Shown here: positions 35,116 to 45,136 of the stretch, one piece after another
How positions within the stretch are numbered: position 1 is the stretch's first letter
Layout: every line of letters begins with the position of its first letter
Source: Paenibacillus turicensis
Lineage (GTDB): Bacteria; Bacillota; Bacilli; Paenibacillales; Paenibacillaceae
Length of the DNA: 64,000 nucleotides
Direction: 5' to 3'
Assembly: GCF_017873435.1 (NCBI RefSeq)
Contig: NZ_JAGGKG010000007.1
Span: 124,001-188,000 of the forward strand
Program-made: the position numbers and the translations under genes
The notes under the pieces: model-generated
Told to the model about the DNA's origin: nothing
The model's database searches: none
The model's input: the letters and a program-made list of their open reading frames with translations, nothing else

Positions 35116-37056
35116 ATGGCAATTTCAGTATCTTTACCAGACGGCTCTGTTCGGGAATATGTAGAAGGCAACACTTTGGAGGATGTAGCTGCATCGATTA
35201 GCAGTGGGCTTCGTAAAAATGCAATTGCAGGTAAAATGGATGGAAAAGCGGTAGACTTAAATACTGCTTTAGTAGATGGCGCAAAGGTGGAAATTATTAC
35301 ACTTGATTCTCCAGATGGTCTAGAGATTATGCGTCACAGTACAGCGCATTTGATGGCGCAGGCTGTGAAGCGTTTATACGGGAATAAAGCAGTTAAGCTT
35401 GGTATTGGACCAACAATTGAAGATGGCTTCTATTATGATATGGAGTTAGAAAATTCCTTGAATCCTGAGGATTTGCAAAAGATTGAAAAGGAAATGGAAC
35501 GTATTATTGGTGAAAACCTGCCAATCACAAGAAGAAATGTTAGCCGCGAAGAAGCGATTGCGATCTTCACAGAATTAGGTGATCCTTATAAATTAGAATT
35601 GATTCGGGATCTTCCTGAGGATAGTGAAATTTCAATTTATGATCAAGGCGAGTTTTTTGATCTTTGTCGTGGACCACATGTTCCTTCTACTGGCAAAATT
35701 AAAGTGTTTAAATTGTTAAGTGTTGCTGGAGCTTACTGGCGTGGAGATAGTAAAAATGTAATGCTTCAACGTATTTATGGTACTGCATTTGTGAAAAAAG
35801 CACAGCTTGATGAGCATTTGCATTTCCTTGAAGAAGCCAAAAAACGTGATCACCGTAAATTAGGTAAAGAGCTTAACATCTTTACTTTCAATCAATTGGT
35901 GGGTCAAGGTTTGCCAATCTGGCTACCAAAAGGTGCAACTCTTCGCCGTACTTTAGAACGTTATATCGTTGATATTGAGGAACGTCTTGGTTATCAGCAT
36001 GTGTATACTCCAGTGCTTGGTAATGTAGAATTGTACAAAACTTCTGGACACTGGGAGCACTACCAAGAGGATATGTTCCCTGTAATGGAAATGGATAATG
36101 AAGCACTAGTGCTTCGTCCGATGAACTGTCCTCACCATATGACTGTTTATAAGAGCAGTATGCATTCTTATCGTGATTTACCAATCCGGATTGCAGAGCT
36201 TGGCATGCAGCACCGTTATGAAATGTCTGGCGCATTAACTGGCTTACATCGTGTACGTTCAATGACTCTTAATGACGCACACATCTTCTGCCGACTTGAT
36301 CAAATTAAAAGTGAGTTTACTCGTGTGTTAGATCTAATTAAGCAGGTATATAATGACTTTGGATTTGAGGAATATCGGTTCCGCTTGTCTTACCGTGATC
36401 CACAGGATACAGAGAAATATTTCCAAAATGATGAAATGTGGAATACTGCACAACGAATGTTACGCGAGGTAGTAGAAGAAGCAGGTCTTCCATTTTATGA
36501 AGCAGAAGGCGAAGCGGCATTCTACGGTCCTAAGCTAGACGTACAGGTTAAAACTGCATTAGGAAAAGAAGAAACTTTGTCTACTATTCAAATTGATTTC
36601 TTGCTTCCTGAACGTTTTGAGCTTGAATACGTTGGTGATGATGGCTTAAAGCACCGTCCAGTTGTATTACACCGCGGTATTTTAGGTACTATGGAACGTT
36701 TCTCTGCATTCTTGCTAGAAAACTTTGCGGGTAACTTGCCTGTATGGTTATCTCCTGTGCAAGCGAAGGTCATTCCAGTTTCTACTGCATTTGAAGCTTA
36801 TGCGCGTGAAGTTGAGGATAAGTTAAGAGCAAGTGGTGTTCGTGCGGAAGCGGATTTACGTAATGAAAAATTGGGCTATAAGATTCGTGAAGCGCAATTA
36901 GAGAAGATTCCATATATGTTCGTAGTGGGTGAAAATGAGCAAAATAGTGCTTCTGTTGCGATCCGTAAACGTGGGGAAGGCGACATTGGAGTTAAGTCTT
37001 TAGATGAAGCAGTGGGGATGTTAAAAGACGATATTTCTAATCACACTATTTTTTAG
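35116..37056 (+). CDS. thrS: Threonine--tRNA ligase
   Basis: A 646-residue ThrRS of standard length. The N-terminal TGS domain ([21 protein letters not shown]) is followed by the editing domain with [15 protein letters not shown], then the class II core (motif 1 near [10 protein letters not shown], motif 2 with RPMNCPHHM, motif 3 [17 protein letters not shown]), and a C-terminal anticodon-binding domain. It charges tRNA-Thr. AAGGAGGAAG lies upstream of ATG. The transcript is controlled by the T-box leader. Confidence 0.98.
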   Translation: MAISVSLPDGSVREYVEGNTLEDVAASISSGLRKNAIAGKMDGKAVDLNTALVDGAKVEIITLDSPDGLEIMRHSTAHLMAQAVKRLYGNKAVKLGIGPTIEDGFYYDMELENSLNPEDLQKIEKEMERIIGENLPITRRNVSREEAIAIFTELGDPYKLELIRDLPEDSEISIYDQGEFFDLCRGPHVPSTGKIKVFKLLSVAGAYWRGDSKNVMLQRIYGTAFVKKAQLDEHLHFLEEAKKRDHRKLGKELNIFTFNQLVGQGLPIWLPKGATLRRTLERYIVDIEERLGYQHVYTPVLGNVELYKTSGHWEHYQEDMFPVMEMDNEALVLRPMNCPHHMTVYKSSMHSYRDLPIRIAELGMQHRYEMSGALTGLHRVRSMTLNDAHIFCRLDQIKSEFTRVLDLIKQVYNDFGFEEYRFRLSYRDPQDTEKYFQNDEMWNTAQRMLREVVEEAGLPFYEAEGEAAFYGPKLDVQVKTALGKEETLSTIQIDFLLPERFELEYVGDDGLKHRPVVLHRGILGTMERFSAFLLENFAGNLPVWLSPVQAKVIPVSTAFEAYAREVEDKLRASGVRAEADLRNEKLGYKIREAQLEKIPYMFVVGENEQNSASVAIRKRGEGDIGVKSLDEAVGMLKDDISNHTIF

Positions 37057-37147
37057 AGATAAGAAATAGATCTTCATTTTGTAAAAATTAATATTGTATG
37101 AAAAGTGACGCATCTGGCAATCCTTTTAGCAAAAGGGAGGGTTTTAG

Positions 37148-37780
37148 ATGCGTCATTTTACGATGTGGAAGTGTGCTGCTATAACTTTATTATTGTTGCC
37201 TATGCTTTCAGGTTTAGAGCCGCAAAAGGAGGATGTACAGCAACATGAGCATCAAGCAAGCTTGGGGAAGCTTAACTTTATTGAAGCGGTTAAAGCAAAA
37301 GAGATTGACGGAGACAAGCAACCAGTTACCCAAAAAAAAACAACTCCAGAAAAAAAGGATGTTAGGACAGTAACGGTTGTAGCAACAGGGTACACTGCAG
37401 GTTATGAATCAACAGGCAAACGGCCTAACCATCCAGACTATGGGATTACGTATTCTGGGGTTAAGGTAAGAAGAGATAAAAAGACGGTATCCACCATTGC
37501 AGCTGATTTAAAGCTATTTCCGTTAGGCACTATTTTTTATATTCCTGGGTATGGCTATGGTGTCGTTGCAGATAAAGGCTCTGCCATCAAAGGGAAAAAA
37601 ATCGACTTATATTTTAATACAAAAAAGCAAGTATATAAGGAATGGGGCAAAAAGGAAGTTGATATTCAGCTTATCCGTAAAGGCAATGGCAAGCTAACCG
37701 AAGCGATGCTCTTAGAGTTAGGCAAAGTGATGGAAGTAAGCAAGGAAATCCCCGAAGATTTATGGAAAAATGCCATTTAG
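37148..37780 (+). CDS. Secreted 3D-domain protein (YuiC/YocH-like)
   Basis: A 210-residue exported protein with an N-terminal signal ([20 protein letters not shown]), then a short charged linker, and a C-terminal 3D domain ([21 protein letters not shown] to [19 protein letters not shown]) with the three conserved Asp positions. 3D-domain proteins act on the cell wall and resemble lytic transglycosylases of the MltA/Sps type. It follows thrS by 91 nt and may use its own promoter. The next gene is a spore SASP. Confidence 0.85.
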   Translation: MRHFTMWKCAAITLLLLPMLSGLEPQKEDVQQHEHQASLGKLNFIEAVKAKEIDGDKQPVTQKKTTPEKKDVRTVTVVATGYTAGYESTGKRPNHPDYGITYSGVKVRRDKKTVSTIAADLKLFPLGTIFYIPGYGYGVVADKGSAIKGKKIDLYFNTKKQVYKEWGKKEVDIQLIRKGNGKLTEAMLLELGKVMEVSKEIPEDLWKNAI

Positions 37781-37801
37781 GTGATCTAGTTATTCTAGCT
37801 T

Positions 37802-37832
37802 TGAATAAATTTAAACTTTTATCCACATAATA
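37802..37832 (+). promoter_or_regulatory. Sigma-G-type forespore promoter of the SASP gene
   Basis: TGAATA (37802-37807), an 18-nt spacer and CATAATA (37826-37832) match the forespore sigma-G pattern. The SASP ATG is about 70 nt downstream. Confidence 0.65.
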
Positions 37833-37902
37833 CTTTACGGGTAAGGACTTCGTCGTAAGATTTAGTTCATTACTCGGATTAAGTGGATGGAGGTGAATGA
37901 CA

Positions 37903-38067
37903 ATGGCTAAAAACCAAAATAATAAAGCTGCTGCTTCTCCAGGATACAAAACACCTAACGAGAAGTTTAATGCAGAATTTGCAGAAGAAACAAACACAAC
38001 ATTGAAGAAAAAAGTGAAAGATTCTCAAAACGCAGCAATGAATCATACTTCTCAAAACCAACAATAA
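37903..38067 (+). CDS. Gamma-type small acid-soluble spore protein (SspE-like)
   Basis: A 54-residue protein that begins MAKNQNNKAAASPGYK and is rich in Asn, Gln, Ala and Lys. It contains FNAEFAEET, close to the gamma-SASP repeat and germination-protease site (EFASET type). The ATG has GGAGGTGAATGACA directly upstream, and a sigma-G-like promoter lies at 37802. Gamma-type SASPs serve as amino-acid stores that are degraded at germination. Only one protease-like site is seen, so it is shorter than B. subtilis SspE (84 aa). The ORF is too short for length-filtered detection. Confidence 0.8.
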   Translation: MAKNQNNKAAASPGYKTPNEKFNAEFAEETNTTLKKKVKDSQNAAMNHTSQNQQ

Positions 38068-38114
38068 TGGTGAGCACAAGTATGCGTTCTGTATACCATA
38101 TATATGGTACCTAT

Positions 38115-38148
38115 AAAAAAGCATCCTTTTATAAGGGTGCTTTTTTTG
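38115..38148 (+). terminator. Intrinsic terminator of the SASP gene
   Basis: AGCATCCTT (38120-38128) pairs with AAGGGTGCT, with a G-T, and seven T follow. Confidence 0.88.
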
Positions 38149-38312
38149 TCTAGTGCTTACGTTATGCTTTGGTTAGATATATTTAGCTTAACTTTCACTA
38201 AGCATCTCAGTCTCTAGACCGATATGAATTTCATTCTCTGGCATACTATTGAACAACGGCTATATCGTGTACACTATACATAACAAGAAATGTTTGTCAG
38301 GAGGTCATTAGC

Positions 38313-39308
38313 TTGAGAAATTTATTTAGCCGATTTTTATGGGGTTGTTTATTTATTGGGCTTGGTGCTTTATTTTTACTTAATCAAATGGGCTATATCC
38401 ACTATGGCGTTGGAGATTTAATTTCCATGTTTTGGCCATTAATTTTAATTGTTGCTGGATTAAGTAATTTTATTAATAACGGGTTCAAAAGTGGAAATTT
38501 TGTAGGTAGCGGTGTATTAATTATTATCGGGTTATATTTTCTTGGTAGAAATACAGGTTATGTCTATATCGGATCTACGACTTTCTTTAATCTTTTAATT
38601 CCCGCAGTACTTATCATGGTTGGGGTTCAAATTATATTTAAACCAAAATCTCAAAAAAATAAGTATAAGTATGACAAAAAACACGAGGAACAAAATAATT
38701 TTGATTTTGGACCTACACAAAATGAATATATGCCACCACCAGAAATGAAGTCCTCCTTAGATGATTTATTTAAGGAAAAAAACTTTTACGGTGAAGAGCA
38801 AAATCAGCAGCAAAATGAATTCCATCAAACTGAACAGGATCCATTTCATAAATATGAGCAAAAAGGTTTTGCACATAAAAATAAGTCTGATAGCAATGGA
38901 AATCAAGAATATAAAAATGTTTATGGAAAAAAAATAGAGAAACATAATTTCATTGGTGATGTGCATCTTGGTCGCGATTACTTTCAGCTCTATCCTACTA
39001 ATGTTTCTCACTTTATTGGTGACACCATTATTGATCTTACCAAGGCACAGATTCCATATGGTGAAACTAAAATTAACGTATCTGCTTTCATTGGAGATGT
39101 GAAAATATTTGTCCCAAACGATATGGATTTATCAATTAAAATGCAAGGTAATGCTTTTTTAGGGGATATCGATGCGCTTGGTGAAAAGCATGGTAGCTTT
39201 TTGGCTAATTTCCAGAAGGAAACATTGCATTATGGCGAGACGAATAAGTCTATTAAACTTAACGTCAATACATTTATTGGCGACATTAAAGTTAATGTGG
39301 TGGGGTAA
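38313..39308 (+). CDS. liaF: LiaF-like membrane protein of the Lia envelope-stress system
   Basis: A 331-residue protein. Four hydrophobic segments in residues 1-110 anchor it in the membrane. A charged linker follows, and then a C-terminal domain with five FIGD/FLGD-type repeats (HNFIGDVHL, SHFIGDTII, SAFIGDVKI, NAFLGDIDA, NTFIGDIKV). That is the LiaF pattern. LiaF inhibits LiaR activity when the envelope is intact. The TTG 38313 start has AGGAGGT upstream. It overlaps the liaS start region at 39308. Confidence 0.9.
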   Translation: MRNLFSRFLWGCLFIGLGALFLLNQMGYIHYGVGDLISMFWPLILIVAGLSNFINNGFKSGNFVGSGVLIIIGLYFLGRNTGYVYIGSTTFFNLLIPAVLIMVGVQIIFKPKSQKNKYKYDKKHEEQNNFDFGPTQNEYMPPPEMKSSLDDLFKEKNFYGEEQNQQQNEFHQTEQDPFHKYEQKGFAHKNKSDSNGNQEYKNVYGKKIEKHNFIGDVHLGRDYFQLYPTNVSHFIGDTIIDLTKAQIPYGETKINVSAFIGDVKIFVPNDMDLSIKMQGNAFLGDIDALGEKHGSFLANFQKETLHYGETNKSIKLNVNTFIGDIKVNVVG

Positions 39309-40354
39309 TGATGTTACGTCAAATTATAAAAAATACAAAGTGGGAATTGTTGCTTTATTTTTTGTTAACAGCTGGACTCTCCGCTTTGAGTATGTATATT
39401 GGGGTTATTTACGGGGAAATCACTGTCAACAGTCGTTATAGTTGGGTTTATCATATTGCAAGGGTTATTCCTTTTGTACTTATTGCAGGATATATTGCAG
39501 GGCAACGAGTTCAACGTCGGATAGATCCACTTCATCTTAATATGCTTCAGGTTGCAAAGGGGAATTTATCGGTTAGAATGCCTGAAACGGTGGATCAATC
39601 TTTTGCAAGTCTATATCAGGAGTTTAATACGATGATTGAAGCAGTTGAAAAAAAAATGAAGCTGCTTCAATTGTTGGGTGAAAATGATGTACTAGAAAAA
39701 GAGCAAGCCGCAGAAAAAGCAGTACTGGAAGAAAGAAGAAGAATGGCACGTGATTTACATGATACGGTAAGCCAGCAGTTATTTGCGATTCATATGGCGG
39801 CATCTTCATTACCAAAGGTGCTGGAAAGTAATGAGGATGGTGCACGTAATGTAATGAGCCAACTCATTCAAATGTCCAACCTAGCACAAAAGCAAATGAG
39901 AGCTTTAATCGCTCAGCTTCGTCCAATGGAGCTTGTAGATAAAACTTTAGAGGAGGCTTTAGACCAATGGTTTCCTGATTATTGTCGGCAAAATGGCTTA
40001 AAAGGAATCAAGGATGTAGATTTACAAGGTGAATTATCTGAAGCAAAGGAGCACCAGCTTTTTCTTATTATCCAAGAAGCGATTGCAAATATCGTCAAAC
40101 ATGCTCAAGCCAACTTAGTTAGCTTGTCATTACATCAGGATAAACGTCAGGTTGTATTAAGTATTAGTGATGATGGACAAGGCTTCTCGAACTCCTATCA
40201 AAAGCAAGGCTCCTACGGATTATCAACGATGAAGGAACGGGCTGAGAAGCTAGGTGGACACGTAGAAATTATTAGTAAGCCTGGTGCGGGAACAACGATA
40301 CGTGTGCATATTCCGAATTTTGAGCAGGAGCAGGGAGGGAATGCGGATGAGTGA
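39308..40354 (+). CDS. liaS: LiaS-like sensor histidine kinase
   Basis: A 348-residue histidine kinase of the NarX/LiaS type. Two membrane segments (~10-30 and ~43-65) border a short extracellular loop, then a HAMP region. The dimerisation helix carries the phospho-acceptor His in ARDLHDTVSQQLFAIHM, and the C-terminal ATPase has NIVKHAQA (N-box), ISDDGQGF (G1) and YGLSTMKERA (G2). It starts at 39308, overlapping liaF by 1 nt, and its 3' end overlaps the liaR start. Confidence 0.93.
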   Translation: MMLRQIIKNTKWELLLYFLLTAGLSALSMYIGVIYGEITVNSRYSWVYHIARVIPFVLIAGYIAGQRVQRRIDPLHLNMLQVAKGNLSVRMPETVDQSFASLYQEFNTMIEAVEKKMKLLQLLGENDVLEKEQAAEKAVLEERRRMARDLHDTVSQQLFAIHMAASSLPKVLESNEDGARNVMSQLIQMSNLAQKQMRALIAQLRPMELVDKTLEEALDQWFPDYCRQNGLKGIKDVDLQGELSEAKEHQLFLIIQEAIANIVKHAQANLVSLSLHQDKRQVVLSISDDGQGFSNSYQKQGSYGLSTMKERAEKLGGHVEIISKPGAGTTIRVHIPNFEQEQGGNADE

Positions 40355-41003
40355 GAAAATTAAAATTATGATTGTAGATGACCATGATATGGTCAGAATG
40401 GGATTAAAGACGTATTTAATGCTTGATCAGCGTTTTGAGGTCATCGCAGAGGCGACGGATGGGAAAGAAGTTGTAGAGATGATTAAGCAAGGTAGACTTG
40501 ATCCTTTGCCTGATATTATATTAATGGATTTGATGATGCCGATCATGAATGGGGCACAGGCGACGAAAGAGATCGTAGCTATACATCCAGATTTAAAAAT
40601 TGTTATTTTAACTAGCTTCATGGAGGATAATTTGGTTGTGCAGGCGGTAGAGGCTGGAGCCGTTAGTTATGTACTCAAAACCGTCTCCGCGGAGGAATTG
40701 ATTCATGCTTTAGATGGTGTGTCTAAAGGGCTACCCGTGATGACTGGTGAAGTTGCTCAAGCCTTAACTAGAGGCATACGTCAACAATCCGTACAAAAAA
40801 CTTATGTTAATCTGACGGATCGTGAAAAGGAAGTTTTATTACTCATTGCAGAAGGAAAAACAAACAAGGACATTAGTGAGGAATTACATATTAGTATAAA
40901 AACGGTTAAAACGCACGTCAGTAATTTGCTTTTAAAATGCGAGTTGGAGGATCGGACACAGCTTGCTATATACGCGCATAGGCAGGGCCTAGTAGGGGGA
41001 TAA
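40347..41003 (+). CDS. liaR: LiaR-like response regulator (NarL family)
   Basis: A 218-residue response regulator. The N-terminal REC domain has the phospho-Asp in ILMDLMMP and VVDDHD-type acidic residues near IMIVDDHDMVRMG. The C-terminal LuxR-type HTH reads LTDREKEVLLLIAEGKTNKDI. ATG 40347 is preferred over 40341, because GGGAGGG lies 7 nt upstream of it. It overlaps liaS by 8 nt, completing liaF-liaS-liaR. The output targets are likely envelope-stress genes. Confidence 0.92.
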   Translation: MSEKIKIMIVDDHDMVRMGLKTYLMLDQRFEVIAEATDGKEVVEMIKQGRLDPLPDIILMDLMMPIMNGAQATKEIVAIHPDLKIVILTSFMEDNLVVQAVEAGAVSYVLKTVSAEELIHALDGVSKGLPVMTGEVAQALTRGIRQQSVQKTYVNLTDREKEVLLLIAEGKTNKDISEELHISIKTVKTHVSNLLLKCELEDRTQLAIYAHRQGLVGG

Positions 41004-41116
41004 ATTGTTTTATCTCCTTTTTAATTGTTTTTAATGTACATTTAAGGTTCGTGGTACAAAATAAAGACAATTAAACAATCAATAATCCCCCTAACGGGGA
41101 AGGAGGTATATGCATT

Positions 41117-42730
41117 ATGGAAGATCAAAACAACAAAAATAAACCTGAACAAAACTGGGGGCCTAACGGAAACGATAGATCGCAAGATTCCCCTGAGACT
41201 GGATCTTCTTATCATTATTCTTATGGTTCCTTTAAGTCCCAATCCTATAATTCAGAACAAGATACTGTGGAAGGAAAAATGCAGAGTGTGAACGATGAAA
41301 ATGTGGAAATTACAAAACCAGAACCAGTTAAACCTATTCCACCAAGCCTAACTTCGAGTGGATATACACCACCAGAAAGGAACTTAACTCCAAGCTCCAA
41401 TTTTAGTGGAAGTCAAAATGGTGGGAATAATAACTGGCAATACAATCAGCGTCCTAGAAAAACCTCCTTTAAGACAATCATTGCTGGAACGCTAGCAGGA
41501 ATGCTGATTATGCTTAGTGGTATGGTTTATGCGGATAAACAAAACTTATTTACATCAAATGAATCATTAAGTAATGCTGCAGTTCCTGCTACAGCAACTA
41601 CCTCTAATGCGACAAATGCTTCTGTAGTGTTGCCGATGACTAAGCCAGGAGATGTGACTAATGTGGTTAATCAAGCTGGGGCAGCAGTAGTCAAGATAGA
41701 AACCTTAGTAAAGGCAAGCAAACAAAATAATCAATCAGCGAGTCCTTATAGCAATGATCCGTTTTACCGTTACTTCTTTGGTGACCGTTCACAAGGAGGA
41801 ACAGATGATGGATCAAACCAAGGCTCAAATGAAGGTAGTAACTCAAACCAATTAGTCCCAACGGGAATTGGCTCTGGATTTATTTTTGATAAAGCGGGTT
41901 ATATTTTAACCAACGAGCATGTAGTACACAATGCAGATGTTGTACAGGTAACCTTGCAAGATAAAGATAAGCCATATGAAGCTAAAGTGTTAGGTACGAG
42001 CTATGAGCTTGACCTTGCTGTTTTGAAAATTGAAGGTGATAATTTCCCATCAATTCCATTAGGCAATTCGGATAATACGAAAGTAGGGGAATGGTTAGTT
42101 GCGATTGGGAACCCACAAGGCTTTGATCATACCGTAACTGCGGGTGTGTTAAGTGCCAAAGAACGTGGTGGAATTACGATTGCTGGCGAAAATGGCGAGA
42201 AAAATCGGGAGTATGAGCATTTATTACAAACTGATGCTTCTATAAACCCGGGGAACTCAGGTGGTCCATTGCTCAACCTTAATGGTGAGGTTGTAGGGAT
42301 TAATGTTGCGGTTAGCTCTACAGCACAAGGTATTGGTTTTGCTATTCCAACATCTACTGTGAATGAAGTTTTAGAAAAATTAAAAAATAACGAAAAAATA
42401 CCTGAAAAACCAGTTCCATTTATTGGCGCGACTTTAATGACAATGACAAAGGAAGTTGCAAAACAAATGGAAACAGATATTACTGAAGGTTCTGTAGTGT
42501 CTAATGTGGTCTTTAATTCACCTGCATACAAAGCAGATTTACAGCCATATGACATTATTACAGGTGCAGATGGTAAAAAGTATTCAACTAAAGAAGAATT
42601 AATTGGTTATATCCAAAAGCAAGAGGTAGGGAAAGAAGTTACCTTATCCGTTGTTCGTAGAGGAAAAACGATGGATATTAAAGTAACGATTGGCAACAAA
42701 AATGATTTTTCTAATCTAGAACAACAATAA
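41117..42730 (+). CDS. HtrA-type membrane-anchored serine protease
   Basis: A 537-residue protein. A long disordered, Asn/Ser/Pro-rich cytoplasmic N-terminus (~1-110) is followed by one membrane segment (IIAGTLAGMLIMLSGMVYA). A trypsin-like domain then carries the triad: His in TNEHVVHNADV, Asp in LDLAVLKIE, and Ser in NPGNSGGPLLN. A C-terminal PDZ domain follows. It resembles HtrA/HtrB proteases of Bacilli that degrade misfolded exported proteins. AAGGAGGT precedes the ATG, after a CCCC/GGGG hairpin. The adjacent two-component genes could control it, in the way CssRS controls htrA/htrB. Confidence 0.92.
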   Translation: MEDQNNKNKPEQNWGPNGNDRSQDSPETGSSYHYSYGSFKSQSYNSEQDTVEGKMQSVNDENVEITKPEPVKPIPPSLTSSGYTPPERNLTPSSNFSGSQNGGNNNWQYNQRPRKTSFKTIIAGTLAGMLIMLSGMVYADKQNLFTSNESLSNAAVPATATTSNATNASVVLPMTKPGDVTNVVNQAGAAVVKIETLVKASKQNNQSASPYSNDPFYRYFFGDRSQGGTDDGSNQGSNEGSNSNQLVPTGIGSGFIFDKAGYILTNEHVVHNADVVQVTLQDKDKPYEAKVLGTSYELDLAVLKIEGDNFPSIPLGNSDNTKVGEWLVAIGNPQGFDHTVTAGVLSAKERGGITIAGENGEKNREYEHLLQTDASINPGNSGGPLLNLNGEVVGINVAVSSTAQGIGFAIPTSTVNEVLEKLKNNEKIPEKPVPFIGATLMTMTKEVAKQMETDITEGSVVSNVVFNSPAYKADLQPYDIITGADGKKYSTKEELIGYIQKQEVGKEVTLSVVRRGKTMDIKVTIGNKNDFSNLEQQ

Positions 42731-42760
42731 TAAAATTAATAATTTAATTAAAGAGTTAGA

Positions 42761-42790
42761 AAGTAGCAGACTCACTGTAGTCTGCTACTT
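42761..42790 (+). terminator. Hairpin after the htrA-type gene
   Basis: A perfect 12-bp stem AAGTAGCAGACT (42761-42772) / AGTCTGCTACTT (42779-42790) with a 6-nt loop. There is no clear T run, so it may be a terminator or an RNA end-stabiliser. Confidence 0.6.
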
Positions 42791-42904
42791 GCATACATAC
42801 GTCATTTTTCACTTCATTACAGCTGCAAAGGATGCAAAAGATTAACTTGTTTTGATAAAATAAGATAAGATGATGGAATATATCGTAACTAAGGAGTGGG
42901 GAAG

Positions 42905-43600
42905 TTGAGATCGTCTATACTTGTCATTGATGATGACGAAAAAATAACATCCATGTTACGCCGAGGATTGGCGTTTGAAGGATATGAGGTTCAAACTGCA
43001 AATAATGGTGCAGAAGGACTAAATAAATTATTATCTGAAGAACCGGACATGATTATTTTAGATGTTATGATGCCTAAAATCGATGGTTTTGAGGTTTGCC
43101 GTCGATTGCGTTCGGCAGGAAGTAATGTGCCTATTTTGATGCTTACAGCAAAGGATGAAGTTGAGGACCGAGTCAAGGGACTAGATACAGGCGCAGATGA
43201 CTATTTAGTAAAGCCGTTTGCGTTAGAGGAGTTAATGGCGAGAGTGCGTGCGCTACTGCGGCGCAAGGAAACAGTGTCCGAAAATGAAGGACAAGGCGGA
43301 CGACTTGTGTTTGAAGATATTATAATGGATATGGATTCTCGTGAAGTGCTGCGTGCAGGGCAACGATTAGAGCTAACTGCTAAAGAATTTGAGCTATTAT
43401 ATTTGTTTATGCAAAACCCAAAGCGTTTACTTACTCGTGACTTGATTATGGATAAAATTTGGGGTTATGACTACAGTGGTGAATCCAACGTATTAGAAGT
43501 ATATATTGCAATGTTGCGGCAAAAAACAGAAGAATATGGCGGGAAGCGAATTATTCAAACGATTCGGGGAGCAGGCTATATTTTAAGGGGAGATTCTTAA
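42905..43600 (+). CDS. OmpR-family response regulator
   Basis: A 231-residue OmpR/PhoB-type regulator. The REC domain begins SSILVIDDDEKITSML and has its phospho-acceptor in MIILDVMMPKIDGFE, and a Lys in DYLVKPFALEEL. The C-terminal winged helix (ELTAKEFELLYLFMQNPKRLLTR) is typical. TTG 42905 is preferred, because AAGGAG (42891-42896) overlaps the GTG at 42896. The stop codon overlaps the sensor kinase start by one base. Context suggests a CssR-like regulator of the protease gene, but this is inferred from position only. Confidence 0.9.
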   Translation: MRSSILVIDDDEKITSMLRRGLAFEGYEVQTANNGAEGLNKLLSEEPDMIILDVMMPKIDGFEVCRRLRSAGSNVPILMLTAKDEVEDRVKGLDTGADDYLVKPFALEELMARVRALLRRKETVSENEGQGGRLVFEDIIMDMDSREVLRAGQRLELTAKEFELLYLFMQNPKRLLTRDLIMDKIWGYDYSGESNVLEVYIAMLRQKTEEYGGKRIIQTIRGAGYILRGDS

Positions 43601-45048
43601 TGTCAGTTAGACTTCGGATGACGGCTTGGTATACCAGTATTCTTGCTGTAACGTTAATTTTATTTTCCGGGTCTATCTATGCCATTGTTAGATATAATAC
43701 ATTCCAAGAGGTTAAAAATCGTATCATTGAGCAAGCAAAGGCAATCGATCAATCTAAAAATGTGACTATGCTTCAGGGATGGGATTTAGTTATAGAGGAT
43801 GAACAAAAAATCAGGCTTGAGGACGCCAGAATATTATGGCAGCTTAATAACTATGTGACAGATCACTCTAGTCGGTCCGCTGGCATGCGGAATCGAGGAA
43901 TGGAATTTAAGGTTCCGAGTGTGCAAGAATTAGGAACAAACGGGATATTCCAAAGCATGATAGATAATGGTAACTATTATTTGCTGTATGAAGGTCCCAT
44001 TGCATTTCAGGGGCAAATTGTTGGTGTGCTTCAGCTTGCAGCGGATACGAATGCTGAAAATCGGTTAATGCAGCAAATGAAGAACATATTGATTTTTGGT
44101 TCTTTTGTTACGCTCGCTGTGGCAAGTACCTTTGGTTTATTTCTTGCTCATAAATCTATGGCCCCGATTGGCAAGGTGATTAAAGCTGCCAACGGGATTC
44201 AAACAGGAAACGACCTTAGCGTTCGGATTGATTACGATGGACCAAATGATGAAATTGGTCGCTTAATTGGCACATTAAATCAAATGCTTGAGCGAACGGA
44301 AGGCTTCTACCGAGAAATTGAGGAGGCATATGCCGCTCAACGACGTTTTGTATCGGATGCCTCTCATGAGCTTCGTACGCCATTAACTACAATTCGTGGG
44401 AATGTTGATTTGCTTAAAAAGATGTGGGATCAAAATAAGGATGGCAATAGTCATATCGATTCTCAAAAAATGATTGAAATATCGTATGAAGCTATTAATG
44501 ATATTGTAGGTGAATCCCAACGCATGAGTAGATTGGTCAATGATATGTTATCTTTGGCTCGTGCGGATGCGGGGAAAATGATGGTAAAGGAAAAGTTACC
44601 ACTGATGCCATTACTAGATGAGGTTGTGAGGCGTGCTCAGTTTCTTCCTCGTCAAGCAAAATGGCTCCAAGGTGATTTGAGTGCACTAGAAAATGCCTAT
44701 GTTATTGGAAGTAAAGATTATTTACAGCAAATGCTATTCATTTTTATTGAAAATGCTTTTAAGTATACACCGGAAGGTGAAGTTGTTATAGATGCGATAG
44801 AAAGCCAGGGATACGTAGGGATTAGGATTAAGGATACGGGCATTGGTATGGATCGCAGTGAAATTCCGCACATATTTGAGCGGTTTTATCGTGCTGATCC
44901 GTCCCGCGGAATGACACCAGGAACAGGGTTAGGACTAGCGATTGCAAAATGGATTATTGATGAGCATCAAGGCTCAGTTGAAGTTTTTACTCAACAAGGA
45001 CAAGGGACCACCTTTGTGATCTGGCTCCCTGTTATTATTAATGATTGA
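43600..45048 (+). CDS. HAMP-domain sensor histidine kinase
   Basis: A 482-residue sensor kinase. Two membrane segments (residues ~10-28 and ~165-185) flank an extracytoplasmic domain of ~135 residues. HAMP, HisKA (FVSDASHELRTPLTTIRGNVDLL, with the phospho-His) and HATPase motifs (N-box FIFIENAFKYTP, G1 IKDTGIGMD, G2 GTGLGLAIAKWI) follow. It overlaps the response-regulator stop by 1 nt. The signal sensed is unknown. Position suggests a link to the HtrA-type protease just upstream. Confidence 0.92.
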   Translation: MSVRLRMTAWYTSILAVTLILFSGSIYAIVRYNTFQEVKNRIIEQAKAIDQSKNVTMLQGWDLVIEDEQKIRLEDARILWQLNNYVTDHSSRSAGMRNRGMEFKVPSVQELGTNGIFQSMIDNGNYYLLYEGPIAFQGQIVGVLQLAADTNAENRLMQQMKNILIFGSFVTLAVASTFGLFLAHKSMAPIGKVIKAANGIQTGNDLSVRIDYDGPNDEIGRLIGTLNQMLERTEGFYREIEEAYAAQRRFVSDASHELRTPLTTIRGNVDLLKKMWDQNKDGNSHIDSQKMIEISYEAINDIVGESQRMSRLVNDMLSLARADAGKMMVKEKLPLMPLLDEVVRRAQFLPRQAKWLQGDLSALENAYVIGSKDYLQQMLFIFIENAFKYTPEGEVVIDAIESQGYVGIRIKDTGIGMDRSEIPHIFERFYRADPSRGMTPGTGLGLAIAKWIIDEHQGSVEVFTQQGQGTTFVIWLPVIIND

Positions 45049-45136
45049 CCTGCTTCATACGATGAATTATACTTATCTGCGAGTTCTTCAACACATTTAA
45101 ACGACCTACCGTTCAGTCACCCGAGGAGAAGTCGCT

